Below are positions 53,139 to 63,500 of a stretch of 64,000 nt of DNA, piece by piece. The notes beneath the pieces are model-generated. The model was given only the letters and a program-made list of their open reading frames with translations. It was not told the DNA's origin and searched no databases. Position 1 is the first letter of the stretch, and each line of letters begins with the position of its first letter. Source of the stretch: an uncultured Collinsella sp. (lineage in GTDB: Bacteria > Actinomycetota > Coriobacteriia > Coriobacteriales > Coriobacteriaceae); contig UQMK01000001.1 in NCBI GenBank assembly GCA_900542085.1, positions 124,001 through 188,000 on the forward strand, written 5' to 3'. The translations under genes were made by a program, and so were the position numbers.

Positions 53139-53148
53139 GTTGCGCAAC
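53139..53148. promoter_or_regulatory. GTTGCGCAAC palindrome in the region before the Rrf2 gene
   Basis: A perfect 10-bp palindrome (12 bp with flanking T and A) lies about 200 bp upstream of the Rrf2 gene, in a 310-bp gap (53036-53344) that shows no other feature I can support. It matches the GTTGNNCAAC sites near 29.7 kb. Confidence 0.3.
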
Positions 53149-53344
53149 ATCTGTTCAATGAAGCAGGGGGTTCGATTATACTAAATTGCACTTTAGGCCG
53201 TACCTGATTCAGCCAGTCTTCAAGTGCGGCATTCAGTGAACACCCATATTTATAATTTGGTTGTTCAGGCGGTCATTTGGCGTCTCGACACAAGCTCGGC
53301 CCCGGAGCTCGTTCGAGCTGTTCGTATTCCTTGAAAGGGGAAAC

Positions 53345-53830
53345 ATGGACATATCGAGGAAGACTGATTATGCCCTTCGCATGCTTGCGATGCTTGCCGA
53401 GGAGCCGGAGCGGTTGCTTTCTGTTCGCACTGCTGCCGAAGAGGTCAATGTTCCGTATTCGTTTGCCCGTTCGATTCAGCACGGCTTGGTTCAGGCCGGC
53501 ATTGTGGAGAGCCTGCGTGGTGTTCATGGCGGCATGCGCCTTAAGGTGAGCCCCGACGATGTCACGATCCGTCAGGTCGTAGAGGCCGTTCAGGGCCCCA
53601 TGGTTATGAACGATTGCACCGCGCCCGATGGCGACTGTGCGCGCATGGGCACGTGCTGCTATCATCCCCTGTGGGCCGGAGCCCAGGCGCTGATGCGCGA
53701 CTATCTCGATTCCGTTTCGCTCGGCGATATCGTCGCCCATCGCCGGTTCCCGGCCGTCGATCCCAAGTTCGCCGATCGCGATGCGTTTCCCGAGTACGCT
53801 GCCTGCGCGTACGCTTGCCGGGAGGAATAG
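53345..53830 (+). CDS. Rrf2-family transcriptional regulator
   Basis: A 161-residue winged-helix regulator starting MDISRKTDYALRML, the family hallmark. The C-terminal half contains a cysteine cluster (NDCTAPDGDCARMGTCC) placed like the Fe-S ligands of IscR/NsrR-type sensors, so it may sense iron-sulfur status, redox or nitric oxide. ATG 53345 follows GAAAGGGG. It ends 20 bp before the glycosylase gene, likely an operon; rubrerythrin further down is a plausible target. Confidence 0.92.
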   Translation: MDISRKTDYALRMLAMLAEEPERLLSVRTAAEEVNVPYSFARSIQHGLVQAGIVESLRGVHGGMRLKVSPDDVTIRQVVEAVQGPMVMNDCTAPDGDCARMGTCCYHPLWAGAQALMRDYLDSVSLGDIVAHRRFPAVDPKFADRDAFPEYAACAYACREE

Positions 53831-53850
53831 CGCGCATAAGGAGCATTGCC

Positions 53851-54756
53851 ATGATTCAGGACCCCTTTCGTTCGATGATTCGTTCGGAAGGGGTCCTGCG
53901 CTATCGCGACCTTCCGTGGCGCCGCACGCGCGACCCGTATATCATCTGGCTCTCCGAGGTCATGCTGCAGCAGACGCAGGTGCCGCGCGTGGAGACGCGC
54001 ATGCCGGCGTGGCTCGATCGCTTTCCGACTGTCCAGGCGCTTGCTCAGGCCGCCCCTTCCGATGTCTTGGATGCGTGGCAGGGGATGGGCTACAATCGCC
54101 GCGCCCTGGCGCTTCACAGGGCTGCACAGTGCGTTGTGGAGGGCTGGGACGGGGAGTTTCCGCGCGAGACGCACGACCTGGTCGCGCTGCCCGGCATTGG
54201 CCCGGCAACGGCGCAGGGCATCCGTTCGTTTGCATTCGATCTTCCGGGCGTGTATCTGGAGACCAACGTGCGCACGGTCTTTTTGCACCATTTCTTTCCC
54301 GATGTGCCGGCCGTTCCCGATCGCGAGCTGGTGCCGCTGATTCAAGCCGCCTGTCCGGCGGCCCCCGGTGCGCCGGCGGATGAGATTGCGCCCTTTGCCG
54401 TGCCTCAAGACGATGCCGACACGCCGCGCGCGTGGTATTACGCGTTGCTGGATTACGGCGCGTATCTTAAAAAGACGCTGCCCAATCCGTCCAGGCGGTC
54501 GGCGGGTTATAGTCGTCAGTCCAAATTTGAGGGCTCGCGTCGCCAAAAGCGCGCCCACATTGTGCGCATGCTGCTGGCAGCGCGCGATGGACAGCCGGCA
54601 GGTATTACGCTTGATGAAGCCGTTGCAGGCGTTAACGAGATGGAGACGGCGGCCGGCCGAGAGCCGGTCGAGCGCGAGCTGGTCGCAAGCATTCTTGCCG
54701 ATCTGGAGCGCGAGGGCTTTTGCCGCTCCGAGGGCGATCGTTGGTTGAGTATATAG
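53851..54756 (+). CDS. MutY-like HhH-GPD DNA glycosylase without the iron-sulfur motif
   Basis: A 301-residue helix-hairpin-helix glycosylase of the A/G-mismatch adenine glycosylase type. WLSEVMLQQTQV supplies the catalytic glutamate (E36), and LPGIGPATAQGI (113-124) is the hairpin. The usual catalytic aspartate position reads LETNV, a Glu (E137). The C-terminal four-cysteine Fe-S loop of MutY is absent: the region after LLDYGAYLKK has no cysteines. The last 50 residues form a helical domain of unknown role. ATG 53851 follows AAGGAG. It may be a divergent MutY or a separate subfamily. Confidence 0.8.
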   Translation: MIQDPFRSMIRSEGVLRYRDLPWRRTRDPYIIWLSEVMLQQTQVPRVETRMPAWLDRFPTVQALAQAAPSDVLDAWQGMGYNRRALALHRAAQCVVEGWDGEFPRETHDLVALPGIGPATAQGIRSFAFDLPGVYLETNVRTVFLHHFFPDVPAVPDRELVPLIQAACPAAPGAPADEIAPFAVPQDDADTPRAWYYALLDYGAYLKKTLPNPSRRSAGYSRQSKFEGSRRQKRAHIVRMLLAARDGQPAGITLDEAVAGVNEMETAAGREPVERELVASILADLEREGFCRSEGDRWLSI

Positions 54757-54870
54757 CCCGCTCAAATCTGAAGAACAGGATTGTAAGGTTTAGATTCTCG
54801 GCATGAGGGCATCCTAAAGACAAGGTCGCTCAAAGCCTATGGGCGGCATGCGTTGAAGGGAAGTACACCT

Positions 54871-55410
54871 ATGGATTTTGAGAACTCTCAGACCAAGAAG
54901 AACCTCGAGACCGCTTTTGCCGGTGAGTCCCAGGCACACACCAAGTATCGCTACTATGCATCCAAGGCCAAAAAGGACGGCTACGTTCAGATCTCGAACA
55001 TCTTTGCCGAGACGGCGGGCAACGAGTCCGAGCACGCCAAGCTGTGGTTTAAGTATCTGCACGACGGCGCCGTTCCGGGCACTCTGGACAGCCTGCGCGA
55101 CGCCGCCGCGGGCGAGAACTACGAGTGGACCACGATGTATGACGAGTTTGCCAAGACCGCCGAGGAGGAGGGCTTTGCCGAGATTGCCGCAAAGTTCCGT
55201 GGTGTCGGCGCCGTGGAGAAGGCTCATGAGGAGCGCTACAACAAGCTCGTCGAGCGCATTGAATCGGGCGAGGTGTTTAAGCGCGAGGGCGTAAAGGTGT
55301 GGAAGTGCCTGAACTGCGGGCACCTGCATGTGGGCGCCGAGGCGCCCGAGGTGTGTCCGGTGTGCAACCACCCGAAGGCGTACTTTGAGGAGCAGGTGGT
55401 GAACTACTAG
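54871..55410 (+). CDS. rbr: Rubrerythrin
   Basis: A 179-residue non-haem diiron peroxidase that reduces hydrogen peroxide in anaerobes. The ferritin-like helical domain carries Glu and His ligands (FAGESQAHTKY, AGNESEHAK, AHEERY). The C-terminal rubredoxin domain has CLNCGHLH and CPVCNHP, which feed electrons to the diiron site. ATG 54871 follows GAAGGGAAG. Strong biased codon use suggests good expression. A large palindrome and a terminator follow. Confidence 0.96.
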   Translation: MDFENSQTKKNLETAFAGESQAHTKYRYYASKAKKDGYVQISNIFAETAGNESEHAKLWFKYLHDGAVPGTLDSLRDAAAGENYEWTTMYDEFAKTAEEEGFAEIAAKFRGVGAVEKAHEERYNKLVERIESGEVFKREGVKVWKCLNCGHLHVGAEAPEVCPVCNHPKAYFEEQVVNY

Positions 55411-55430
55411 CGCGTGGCGCTGGCTGCTGC

Positions 55431-55518
55431 GGAGCGCAGGGCGGGGAAATACCTTTCCCTCTCGCTCACGGCTCCGCAGGGTCGCGCGAGGCAAAGGTAT
55501 TTCCCCGCCCTGCGCTCC
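55431..55518. repeat. Perfect 26-bp inverted repeat after rubrerythrin
   Basis: Arms 55431-55456 and 55493-55518 match at all 26 positions around a 36-nt centre that itself has CTCTCGC/GCGCGAG-type pairing. It starts 20 bp after the rubrerythrin stop. The arms are unrelated to those of the 38-bp element at 52669. Confidence 0.9.
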
Positions 55519-55568
55519 GGCTTCGGGTCGTCGCGTGCTCGTTACTGAAAAGCTGATTAGAAGTTTGT

Positions 55569-55601
55569 GTGCCGCCCCTTATGGGGCGGCACGTTTTGTT
55601 T
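55569..55601 (+). terminator. Terminator downstream of rubrerythrin
   Basis: A perfect 10-bp stem (55569-55578 with 55583-55592), TTAT loop and GTTTTGTTT tail. The remaining gap to 55850 has no supported gene; TATAGAAT at 55751-55758 may be a -10 box for the next gene. Confidence 0.9.
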
Positions 55602-55850
55602 GGGGTCCCTGTCTTCACAATTTCCGTCAAGCTTTTGGTCAGCTTTTGGTTAGTTGGCGGGTTGGTGGAAGGGCAAAAGATCATTCGACAAAAAAGCTCA
55701 GAGAAAGTGCTGGTAGGGGAGTTGTTGAGCTTTTCGACAGTTTTCTGACTATAGAATCTTTGCGGCTATTGCCGCGGATTTCGTTGCCGCGGTCGCGATG
55801 GTGCGGGATGCTGGGCGCAAGCGTCGAATGCTCCGATTGAGGAGGCCAAC

Positions 55851-56273
55851 ATGGATCTGTTTCTTGAGACCCCGCGGCAACAAGCCGAGCGCATGTTGCG
55901 CCAGCAGCAACGGCTTATGGAGATGCAAATGCAAGGGGCGGCCGTCCAGCCTCCTGCGCAAAACGCCGCGTCCGCGGTATCGTCTGCGGGTGAGGCGGAC
56001 CCAGGAGCCTATTCCGTACAGCAAGATTCATATGCCCAGGAGCTCGCGTTCGATAAACGTCGTGCACGCCGCCGTCGCTGGGCCCAGCGCCTGCGTACGC
56101 TGGCGATGATCGTGCTGATCCCGTTGGGACTCGCGGCAATCTTCTTGGCCTCATATGCCCTCACGTGCATTCTCAACGGCGCCTCGCCCAGCGAGGTGCT
56201 TGAGCACTTGGCGGTTCTCGGCCAGCGCCTAAGCGATGTCGTAGCAACCATCCGCGCCGGCTGGGAGAGTTAG
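55851..56273 (+). CDS. Small single-helix membrane protein, unknown
   Basis: I do not recognise this 140-residue protein. The N-terminal 30 residues are Gln/Met/Arg-rich and helical (RQQAERMLRQQQRLMEMQMQ), followed by an Ala/Ser/Gln-rich linker and a basic patch (DKRRARRRRWAQR). One membrane helix (about 83-108) follows, with a 30-residue outer tail. GAGGAGG precedes ATG 55851. The Gln-rich helix suggests oligomerisation; function is unknown. Confidence 0.75.
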   Translation: MDLFLETPRQQAERMLRQQQRLMEMQMQGAAVQPPAQNAASAVSSAGEADPGAYSVQQDSYAQELAFDKRRARRRRWAQRLRTLAMIVLIPLGLAAIFLASYALTCILNGASPSEVLEHLAVLGQRLSDVVATIRAGWES

Positions 56274-56396
56274 CGTTTTAGTGCCTGTGGCCCAAAATCC
56301 ATTTGTCCGATTGCCATGTGACGCCCGGTGCGTGTGGCGGGGTAAGATTGATCGCGGTTTTGATTGATGATCGATTGAGTTTGTTGGGCGGAGTCT

Positions 56397-57752
56397 ATGT
56401 CTGCTATTGATATCGTGCTTGTTGTGACCGCCTTGGTGGCGGTGGGGGTTGCTGTGGCTTGTGCCCTGCAGCTCAAGGGCCTTCGCGTCGAGCTGCAGGA
56501 GCGCGGCGATAGCGGGGCAGAGATGCTGGCTGCGCTCGAGCAGGCCAACAATGCGCTCGACACCCTGAACGTCGCTTTGGCCGAAACCCGCCGCACGGCA
56601 AATGCCATCGCGCAGCAGCAGACGACCGATGCGGCCGTAGAGCAGCAGCGCTACCTGACCATCGCGCGTGAGTTCTCGCAGGCCGGCGACCGTATGGATG
56701 ACCTGCGCCGCGAGACAGCCCAACAGCTTGGCGCCAACCGCGAGGGCATCGAGCACCGCCTGGACAAGGTGCGCGAGACGGTCGATGCCCAGCTGGGCGC
56801 CATACGCAAGGACAACAACGTGCAGCTCGATCAGATGCGCGCGACGGTGGACGAGAAACTCTCCCGTACGCTCAACGATCGCCTGTCGGCATCGTTTAAG
56901 CAGGTGAGCGACCAGCTCGAGGCTGTGTACAAGGGTTTGGGCGACATGCAGTCAATCGCCACCGGCGTGGGCGACCTTAAGCGCGTACTGGGCAATGTAA
57001 AAGCGCGTGGCATTTTGGGCGAGGTGCAGCTGGGTGCAATCCTGGCGGACATCCTTACGCCCGACCAGTATCTGGAAAACGTCGCTACCAAGCCCGGCGC
57101 CTCGGAGCGCGTTGAGTTTGCCGTCAAGCTGCCGGTGGACGAGGGCGATCCCGTGCTGCTGCCGATCGACTCCAAATTCCCGGGCGACGCGTACGAGCAT
57201 CTGCTCGACGCGCAAGAGTCGGGCGATGCTGAGGCTGTGGCCACCGCGCGCAAGACGCTCGATGCGATGGTGAAACGCGAGGCAAAGGACATCTGCGAAA
57301 AGTACCTGAGCGTGCCCGCGACCACCAACTTTGGCATCATGTTCGTGCCGTTTGAGGGCCTGTATGCCGAGGTCGTCAGTCGCCCCGGGCTTATTGAGAC
57401 CCTGGGCCGCGACTATCACGTCAACGTTGCCGGCCCCAGCACCATGGCGGCCATCCTCAACAGCCTGCAGATGAGCTACCAGACGTTTAGGTTGCAAAAG
57501 CGCACCGACGACGTGCTGCGTGTGCTTTCTGCCGTCAAGGCCGAGCTGCCGCGCTATCAGGCGGCGCTGCGCCGCGCCCAGCAGCAGATCGAGACCGCGG
57601 GTAAAACGGTCGAGGGCATCATCACCACGCGCACCAACGTTATGGAGCGCAAGCTCAAGGATATCGACGCGCTGGAAGACGCGCGGGAGGCCGACGAGAT
57701 TTTGGGCTTGGAGTCCGCAGGCTTGCTCGCAGACCAAAAAGACGAAGACTAG
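56397..57752 (+). CDS. rmuC: DNA recombination protein RmuC
   Basis: A 451-residue protein: an N-terminal membrane helix (about 5-25), a long coiled coil (about 30-190) and the RmuC nuclease-like domain with GNVKARGILGEVQLGAIL, LPIDSKFPGDAYEHLL and the conserved FGIMFVPFEGLYAEV. It limits inversion between short repeats in E. coli. ATG 56397 is preceded by GGCGGAG. Confidence 0.93.
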   Translation: MSAIDIVLVVTALVAVGVAVACALQLKGLRVELQERGDSGAEMLAALEQANNALDTLNVALAETRRTANAIAQQQTTDAAVEQQRYLTIAREFSQAGDRMDDLRRETAQQLGANREGIEHRLDKVRETVDAQLGAIRKDNNVQLDQMRATVDEKLSRTLNDRLSASFKQVSDQLEAVYKGLGDMQSIATGVGDLKRVLGNVKARGILGEVQLGAILADILTPDQYLENVATKPGASERVEFAVKLPVDEGDPVLLPIDSKFPGDAYEHLLDAQESGDAEAVATARKTLDAMVKREAKDICEKYLSVPATTNFGIMFVPFEGLYAEVVSRPGLIETLGRDYHVNVAGPSTMAAILNSLQMSYQTFRLQKRTDDVLRVLSAVKAELPRYQAALRRAQQQIETAGKTVEGIITTRTNVMERKLKDIDALEDAREADEILGLESAGLLADQKDED

Positions 57753-57875
57753 CTGCATCTGACGGCGGGGTGCCTGCACAAGCACGGCGCGGGCGCTTTT
57801 CGCATCGTGCTTGCCTGAAGTGCGCTTTAGTGTGCAACAATGGCGTTTCGCCCTATCAGACGCGAAAGGAAGCCC

Positions 57876-59678
57876 ATGTCTCAGAGAAACACCAGTCCGC
57901 TCAAACGCTCCACCGTGCGCCGCACGCTACAGCGTTTTTGGGACGTCACGCGCACACAGCCGCTGATCGTCTTTCTCTCGGTGTTCTCGTCGGCGGGCTA
58001 CATCTTTTTGCTCACGTTTGCCAACACCTACGTGATGGCCCTTATCGTCGACCGCGTCCAGGCCGGCCCCGTGGCGGGCGACCAGGTGTTTGAGGTCTTT
58101 GGTCCCTATATTCTGGCGCTCGTGTTCGTTAACCTAGTGGGCCAGATCCTCTCCAAGCTGCAGGACTACACCGTCTACAAGCTCGAGATTGCGGGCAATT
58201 ATCACCTGGCGCGCCTGTGCTTTGACACGCTCTCCAATCAATCCATGACATTTCACACCAGCCGCTTTGGCGGATCGCTTGTGAGCCAGACGAGTCGTTT
58301 TATGAGTGGCTACACGGGCTTGGTCGACGTGACGGTGTATTCGCTCATTCCCACCATCACCTCGGTTGTCTGCACGGTGGCGGCGCTCGCTCCGGTGGTG
58401 CCGACGTTTACCGTGATCCTGGTGGGCATCATGGTCGTCTACATTGCGTTTGTCTGGCTTATGTACAAGCGCATCATGCCGCTTTCGGCCGCGACGTCCG
58501 CCGCTCAGAACAAACTGTCGGGCGTGCTGTCCGACGCGGTCACGAACATCCTGGCCGTCAAGACCTGTGGGCGCGAGGACTTTGAGCGCGACCTGTTCGA
58601 TACCGCCGACCGCGCCGCGCGCGATGCTGAAACGGTTTCGATGCACGCCATGATGCAGCGCAACTTTACGACCTCGGGCCTTATCGTCATCACCATGGCC
58701 GTGGTGAGTGTGTTCGTCGCGGGTGGCAACGCGTGGTTTGGCATCTCGGCCGGCGCGCTCGTCATGATCTTTACCTATACGTACAACCTCACCATGCGTC
58801 TGAACTACGTGAGCTCCATGATGCAACGCATCAACCGCGCGCTGGGCGATGCGGCCGAGATGACGCGCGTGCTGGACGAGCCGCGTCTGGTGGCAGACGA
58901 CGAGAATGCCCCCGAGCTCAAGGTGGGCGAGGGTGCGATTGATTTTGAGCACCTGAGCTTTGCATACCGTGATGCCGCGGCGGGCGAGAGCGTGTTCGAC
59001 GACCTGACGCTCCATGTGGCAGCGGGCCAGCGCGTGGGCCTGGTGGGCAAATCGGGCTCGGGCAAGACGACGCTCACCAAGTTGTTGCTGCGCCTGGACG
59101 ACGTACAGGGCGGCCGCGTGCTCGTGGACGGCCAGGACGTCTCGCGCTGTACGCAGCAGAGTCTGCGCCGCCAGGTTGCCTACGTGCCGCAGGAGGCGTT
59201 GCTGTTCCATCGCTCCATTCGCGAGAATATCGCCTACGGCCGCCCCGATGCCACCGACGAGCAGATCCGCGAGGCCGCGCGCCTGGCAAATGCCCTGGAG
59301 TTTATCGACCGCCTGCCCAACGGCTTTGACACCATGGTGGGCGAGCGCGGCGTCAAGCTTTCGGGCGGCCAACGTCAGCGCGTGGCCATCGCCCGCGCTA
59401 TCCTGACCGATGCGCCGATCCTGGTGCTCGACGAGGCGACGTCTGCCCTCGACAGTGAGTCCGAGGCGCTGGTGCAGGAGGCGCTCGAGAACCTGATGCG
59501 CGGCCGCACCTCCATTGTGGTGGCGCATCGCCTGTCCACCGTGGCGGCGCTCGACCGCATCGTGGTGCTGGCGGACGGCGAGATTGTCGAGGACGGCACG
59601 CATGCGCAGCTTGTCGAGGCAGGCGGCGAATACGCAAGCCTGTGGAGCCGCCAGACCGGCGCATTTTTGGAGGCGTAA
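57876..59678 (+). CDS. ABC exporter, fused permease/ATPase
   Basis: A 600-residue half-transporter: six membrane helices in the first 330 residues, then the ATPase with Walker A GKSGSGKTT, signature LSGGQRQRV and Walker B ILVLDEATSALD. It acts as a homodimer or with a partner encoded elsewhere. Substrate unknown (lipid, peptide or drug). ATG 57876 follows GAAAGGA. Confidence 0.95.
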   Translation: MSQRNTSPLKRSTVRRTLQRFWDVTRTQPLIVFLSVFSSAGYIFLLTFANTYVMALIVDRVQAGPVAGDQVFEVFGPYILALVFVNLVGQILSKLQDYTVYKLEIAGNYHLARLCFDTLSNQSMTFHTSRFGGSLVSQTSRFMSGYTGLVDVTVYSLIPTITSVVCTVAALAPVVPTFTVILVGIMVVYIAFVWLMYKRIMPLSAATSAAQNKLSGVLSDAVTNILAVKTCGREDFERDLFDTADRAARDAETVSMHAMMQRNFTTSGLIVITMAVVSVFVAGGNAWFGISAGALVMIFTYTYNLTMRLNYVSSMMQRINRALGDAAEMTRVLDEPRLVADDENAPELKVGEGAIDFEHLSFAYRDAAAGESVFDDLTLHVAAGQRVGLVGKSGSGKTTLTKLLLRLDDVQGGRVLVDGQDVSRCTQQSLRRQVAYVPQEALLFHRSIRENIAYGRPDATDEQIREAARLANALEFIDRLPNGFDTMVGERGVKLSGGQRQRVAIARAILTDAPILVLDEATSALDSESEALVQEALENLMRGRTSIVVAHRLSTVAALDRIVVLADGEIVEDGTHAQLVEAGGEYASLWSRQTGAFLEA

Positions 59679-59741
59679 AGACCCCATACGTGGGACAATC
59701 GTGCCCATAGGTTTGTTATGCCGTTGAGCCGAGGAGTCGTT

Positions 59742-60407
59742 ATGCCACGCGAGACCAATGCCGCCAAACGCGAGCGCGCCATCGAGGTGTGCGAGCGCCT
59801 CAACCGTCGCTATGGCCCGGTCGAGTGCTTTTTGGACCACGAGAATCCCTTTAGGCTGCTCATCGCGGTGCTGCTCTCGGCGCAGACGACCGACGCACAG
59901 GTCAACAAGGTGACGCCGAAGCTGTTTGCCCAGTGGCCCACGCTCGAGGCCATGGCGGGGGCGAGTGTGGTCGATGTGGCGGATACCATCAAGTCGCTTG
60001 GCTTTTATAAGAGCAAGGCCAAACACGCCGTGGAGGCCGCGCAGATGATCGTTGCCGATTACGGCGGCGAGGTACCTGCCGACATGAAGGAACTCGTCAA
60101 GCTGCCGGGTGTGGGGCGCAAAACGGCGAACATCGTGCTCAACGTGGGGTTTGGCATTGTCGAGGGCATCGCGGTCGATACGCACGTCAACCGCATCGCG
60201 CACCGCCTGATGCTGAGCCCCAAGACGCATGCCAAGGAGCCGCTCAAGACCGAGCAAGATCTGCTCAAGATTTTGCCGCACGAGTATTGGGAGTCGGTCA
60301 ACCACCAGTGGATCACCTTTGGCCGTGAGATCTGCGACGCCCGCAAACCCAAGTGCGACGAGTGCCCGCTGGCGGATTTGTGTCCCAGCGTGCGCGTAGC
60401 GGGGTAG
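59742..60407 (+). CDS. nth: Endonuclease III
   Basis: A 221-residue base-excision glycosylase/AP lyase for oxidised pyrimidines. The HhH LPGVGRKTANIVL carries the catalytic lysine, VDTHVNRIAHR carries the catalytic aspartate, and the C-terminal 4Fe-4S motif is C-x6-C-x2-C-x5-C (CDARKPKCDECPLADLC). ATG 59742 follows GAGGAG. Confidence 0.97.
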   Translation: MPRETNAAKRERAIEVCERLNRRYGPVECFLDHENPFRLLIAVLLSAQTTDAQVNKVTPKLFAQWPTLEAMAGASVVDVADTIKSLGFYKSKAKHAVEAAQMIVADYGGEVPADMKELVKLPGVGRKTANIVLNVGFGIVEGIAVDTHVNRIAHRLMLSPKTHAKEPLKTEQDLLKILPHEYWESVNHQWITFGREICDARKPKCDECPLADLCPSVRVAG

Positions 60408-60511
60408 GGCGGAACGCATCTTCGTCTGGCGTTTTTTGCGGGGCTGGGTTTGCCCTTGAGCCGGAGTCCTTTCCATGCGCTACCATGACAGGCAATGAAA
60501 TCCGCCGCATA

Positions 60512-60538
60512 CCCGCCGAGCTTGCCCCGGCGGGCTTT
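60512..60538 (+). terminator. Terminator between nth and mfd
   Basis: CCCGCCG (60512-60518) pairs with CGGCGGG (60528-60534), followed by CTTTT. It lies about 105 bp after the nth stop and just before the mfd ribosome site. Confidence 0.75.
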
Positions 60539-60564
60539 TGGCGTTGCGATGCCGGAGGAACAGC

Positions 60565-63500
60565 ATGCTCATTCACCGTATAGCCGCGCAGCTCTACACT
60601 GCCGAGGCCTTGCAGACCGTCGAGGCCGGACTCGATGCCGGCGAGGACGTGACGCTGGCTGTGTCGCAGTCGGGCCGCACGCTTATGGCGGCCGCCCAGT
60701 TTGCGCGCCGCCCGCGCCCCACGGTCTACATTGTGAGTGGCGAGGATGCGGCCGATCGCGCCGCGCGCAGTCTGGCCGCCTATGTGGGCTTGGCGCATGT
60801 GTGCCGTTTTCCCGAGCGCAAGGACTATCCGTGGCGCGAGCAGGCGCCCGACGACGCCGTGGTGGCGCAGCGCTGCGAGGCTCTGGGGCGCATCGTGCGC
60901 GGGGACAACTGCATCATGGTTGCCTCGGCCCGCGCGCTGCTGCGCTGTGTGCCGCCGGTCGAGAGTCGCTATTGGGAGTCCACCACTTTTGCGGTGGGCG
61001 AGGAGATTCCTTTTGACGAGGTGCCGCAGCGCCTGGTGGGCATGGGCTACACCAATGCCGGCGCCGCCGACGCGCCCGGCCTGTTCCGTGTGCACGGCGA
61101 CACCGTCGAGGTATTTCCCGCGCAGGAGAAGGCGCCCGTGCGCATTGAGTTCTTCGGCGACGAGATCGATCGCATTCGCCGCATGGTGAGCTCAACGGGG
61201 CAGACCATCGGCAACGAGGACAGTATCGAGATCTTCCCCTGCCGTGAGCTGGCGCTTACCGACGATGCCGTTCACAACATGCACGTGGCGCTCTACCGGG
61301 CAAGCCAGGACGATAGCAAGCTGGCGGCGCTGCTCGAGATGGTGGATGCACGCATTGTCACGCCTGAGCTCGACCGCTTTTTGCCGGTGATGTACGGCCA
61401 GACCGTGAGCCCGCTGGCACACGTGAGTGGCAAGGCGCTCGTGGTTCTGTCCGAGCCGCGCTCGCTGTTCGACGACTGCCTGCGCGCCTACGAGGATATC
61501 GAGGCGCGTGCCGGCGAGGCGGGGATTGACCGATTGGACGGTCTGTACGTGCGCGCTCAACAGCTCGATTTTGGTGCCCAGCAGCGCCTGAACTACGTAA
61601 GCCTCATTCGTGCCGGCGGCGCGGTGACGGCCGAGCTCAAGATTGAGCAGCCGGCCATTGCGGGCTCGGACAATCGCTTTATGACGCGCATCCAGGAAGT
61701 CGTGGGCAAGCGCTATGCCTGCGTGTTTGCCATTCCCGACCGCGGTGCGCGCGAGTCGATGGAGCTCACCTTTGGCGACGAGGGCATTACCTTTGAGGAA
61801 TCGCTGACCGCGGCGCCCGAAAATGCCGGCGCCATCGGCGAGCGCGTACGCGTGGCAACGGCGGATTCTGCCGATCGCGCTGCCCGCCAGGAAGCCCATG
61901 CTGCAATTCGCGAGCGTAAGGCCGACGCACTCAACGCCCGCTCGCTCGAGGCGGGCGCGGCCCAGGCTGCCGCCGGTGCCGCCGTGCCCACCATCTCGCG
62001 CGGGCGCGTGACCTTTGTCGATGCCGCCCTGCCGCAGGGCGTGGTGGTGCCCGATGCCAACCTGGCCGTGTTCTCGATCGCCGACCTCAACGCCCGTATG
62101 GATGCCAACCGCGCGCGCAGCCGCCGCAAGGTGGACATTACGCAGATCACCTTCCCGTTTAAGCCGGGCGACTACGTGGTGCACGCCACTCACGGCATCG
62201 CACTCTTTAGCGAGATTGCGCGTCAGGAAGTGGGCGGCAAAGAGCGCGACTACTTTTTGCTGGAATATGCCGACGGCGACAAGCTCTACGTGCCGCTCGA
62301 GCAGGTCGACCGTATCACGCGCTATGTTGGCCCCGACGGCGACAAACCGCGCCTGACCAGGCTCAACACAGCCGACTGGACGCGCGCCACCAACAAGGCG
62401 CGCAAGAATGCCAAAAAGCTGGCGTTTGACCTGGTCGACCTGTATACGCGCCGCTCATCAATCGCGGGTATCGCCTGCCCGCCTGACACGCCCGAGCAGA
62501 TCGAGATGGAGGAGAGCTTTCCTTACGACGAGACGCGCGACCAGCTGGAGGCCATCGCCGACATTAAGGCCGATATGGAGGCGCCCAAGCCCATGGACCG
62601 CCTGCTGTGCGGCGACGTGGGTTTTGGCAAGACCGAGGTCGCCCTGCGCGCGGCGTTTAAGTGCGTGGACTCCGGCCGCCAGGTCATGGTGCTCTGCCCC
62701 ACGACCATTCTTGCCCAGCAGCACTACGAGACGTTCTTTGGGCGCTTTGCCCCGTTTGGCCTTGAGGTCGAGGTGCTCAGCCGTTTCCGCACGCCGGCGC
62801 AGCAAAAGCGCGCGCTCAAGGCGTTTGCCGAGGGCACGATCGACGTGCTCATCGGCACGCACCGTCTGCTTTCGGCCGATGTGAACCCCAAGAACCTGGG
62901 CCTAGTGATCATCGACGAGGAGCAACGCTTTGGCGTGCAGCACAAGGAGCAGCTCAAGAACCTGCGCGAGCAGATTGACGTGCTCACGCTTTCGGCAACG
63001 CCTATTCCGCGAACCATGCAGATGGCCACGAGCGGCGTGCGCGACATGAGCCTAATCACCACGCCGCCGACCGGGCGTCGTCCCGTGATCGTGCACGTGG
63101 GGGAGTACGACCCCGACGTGGTAAGCGCGGCGATTCGCCTGGAGGTGGGCCGCGGCGGCCAGGTGTACTACGTGTCCAACCGCGTCAAGACCATCGACGA
63201 CGCCGTGGCGCGCGTGCACGAGGCCGCGCCCGAGGCGCGCGTGGGTGTGGCGCACGGCAAGATGAGTCCGCGCGAGGTCGAGGACGTGATGATCGAGTTC
63301 GCGACCAAAAAGATCGACGTGCTCATCGCCACGACCATCGTGGAGAGCGGTATCGACAACGCGACCGCCAACACGCTGATCATCGAGGACTCGCAGCGCC
63401 TGGGCCTGGCGCAGCTCTACCAGCTCAAGGGTCGTGTGGGTCGCTCTGCCACGCAGGCCTACGCGTACTTTATGTTCCCGGGCGAGCTGCCACTCACCGA

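Noticed and set aside
55535..55840. A 101-codon plus-strand frame after rubrerythrin
   Set aside because: It runs through the terminator hairpin, has no ribosome site and no typical codon use.
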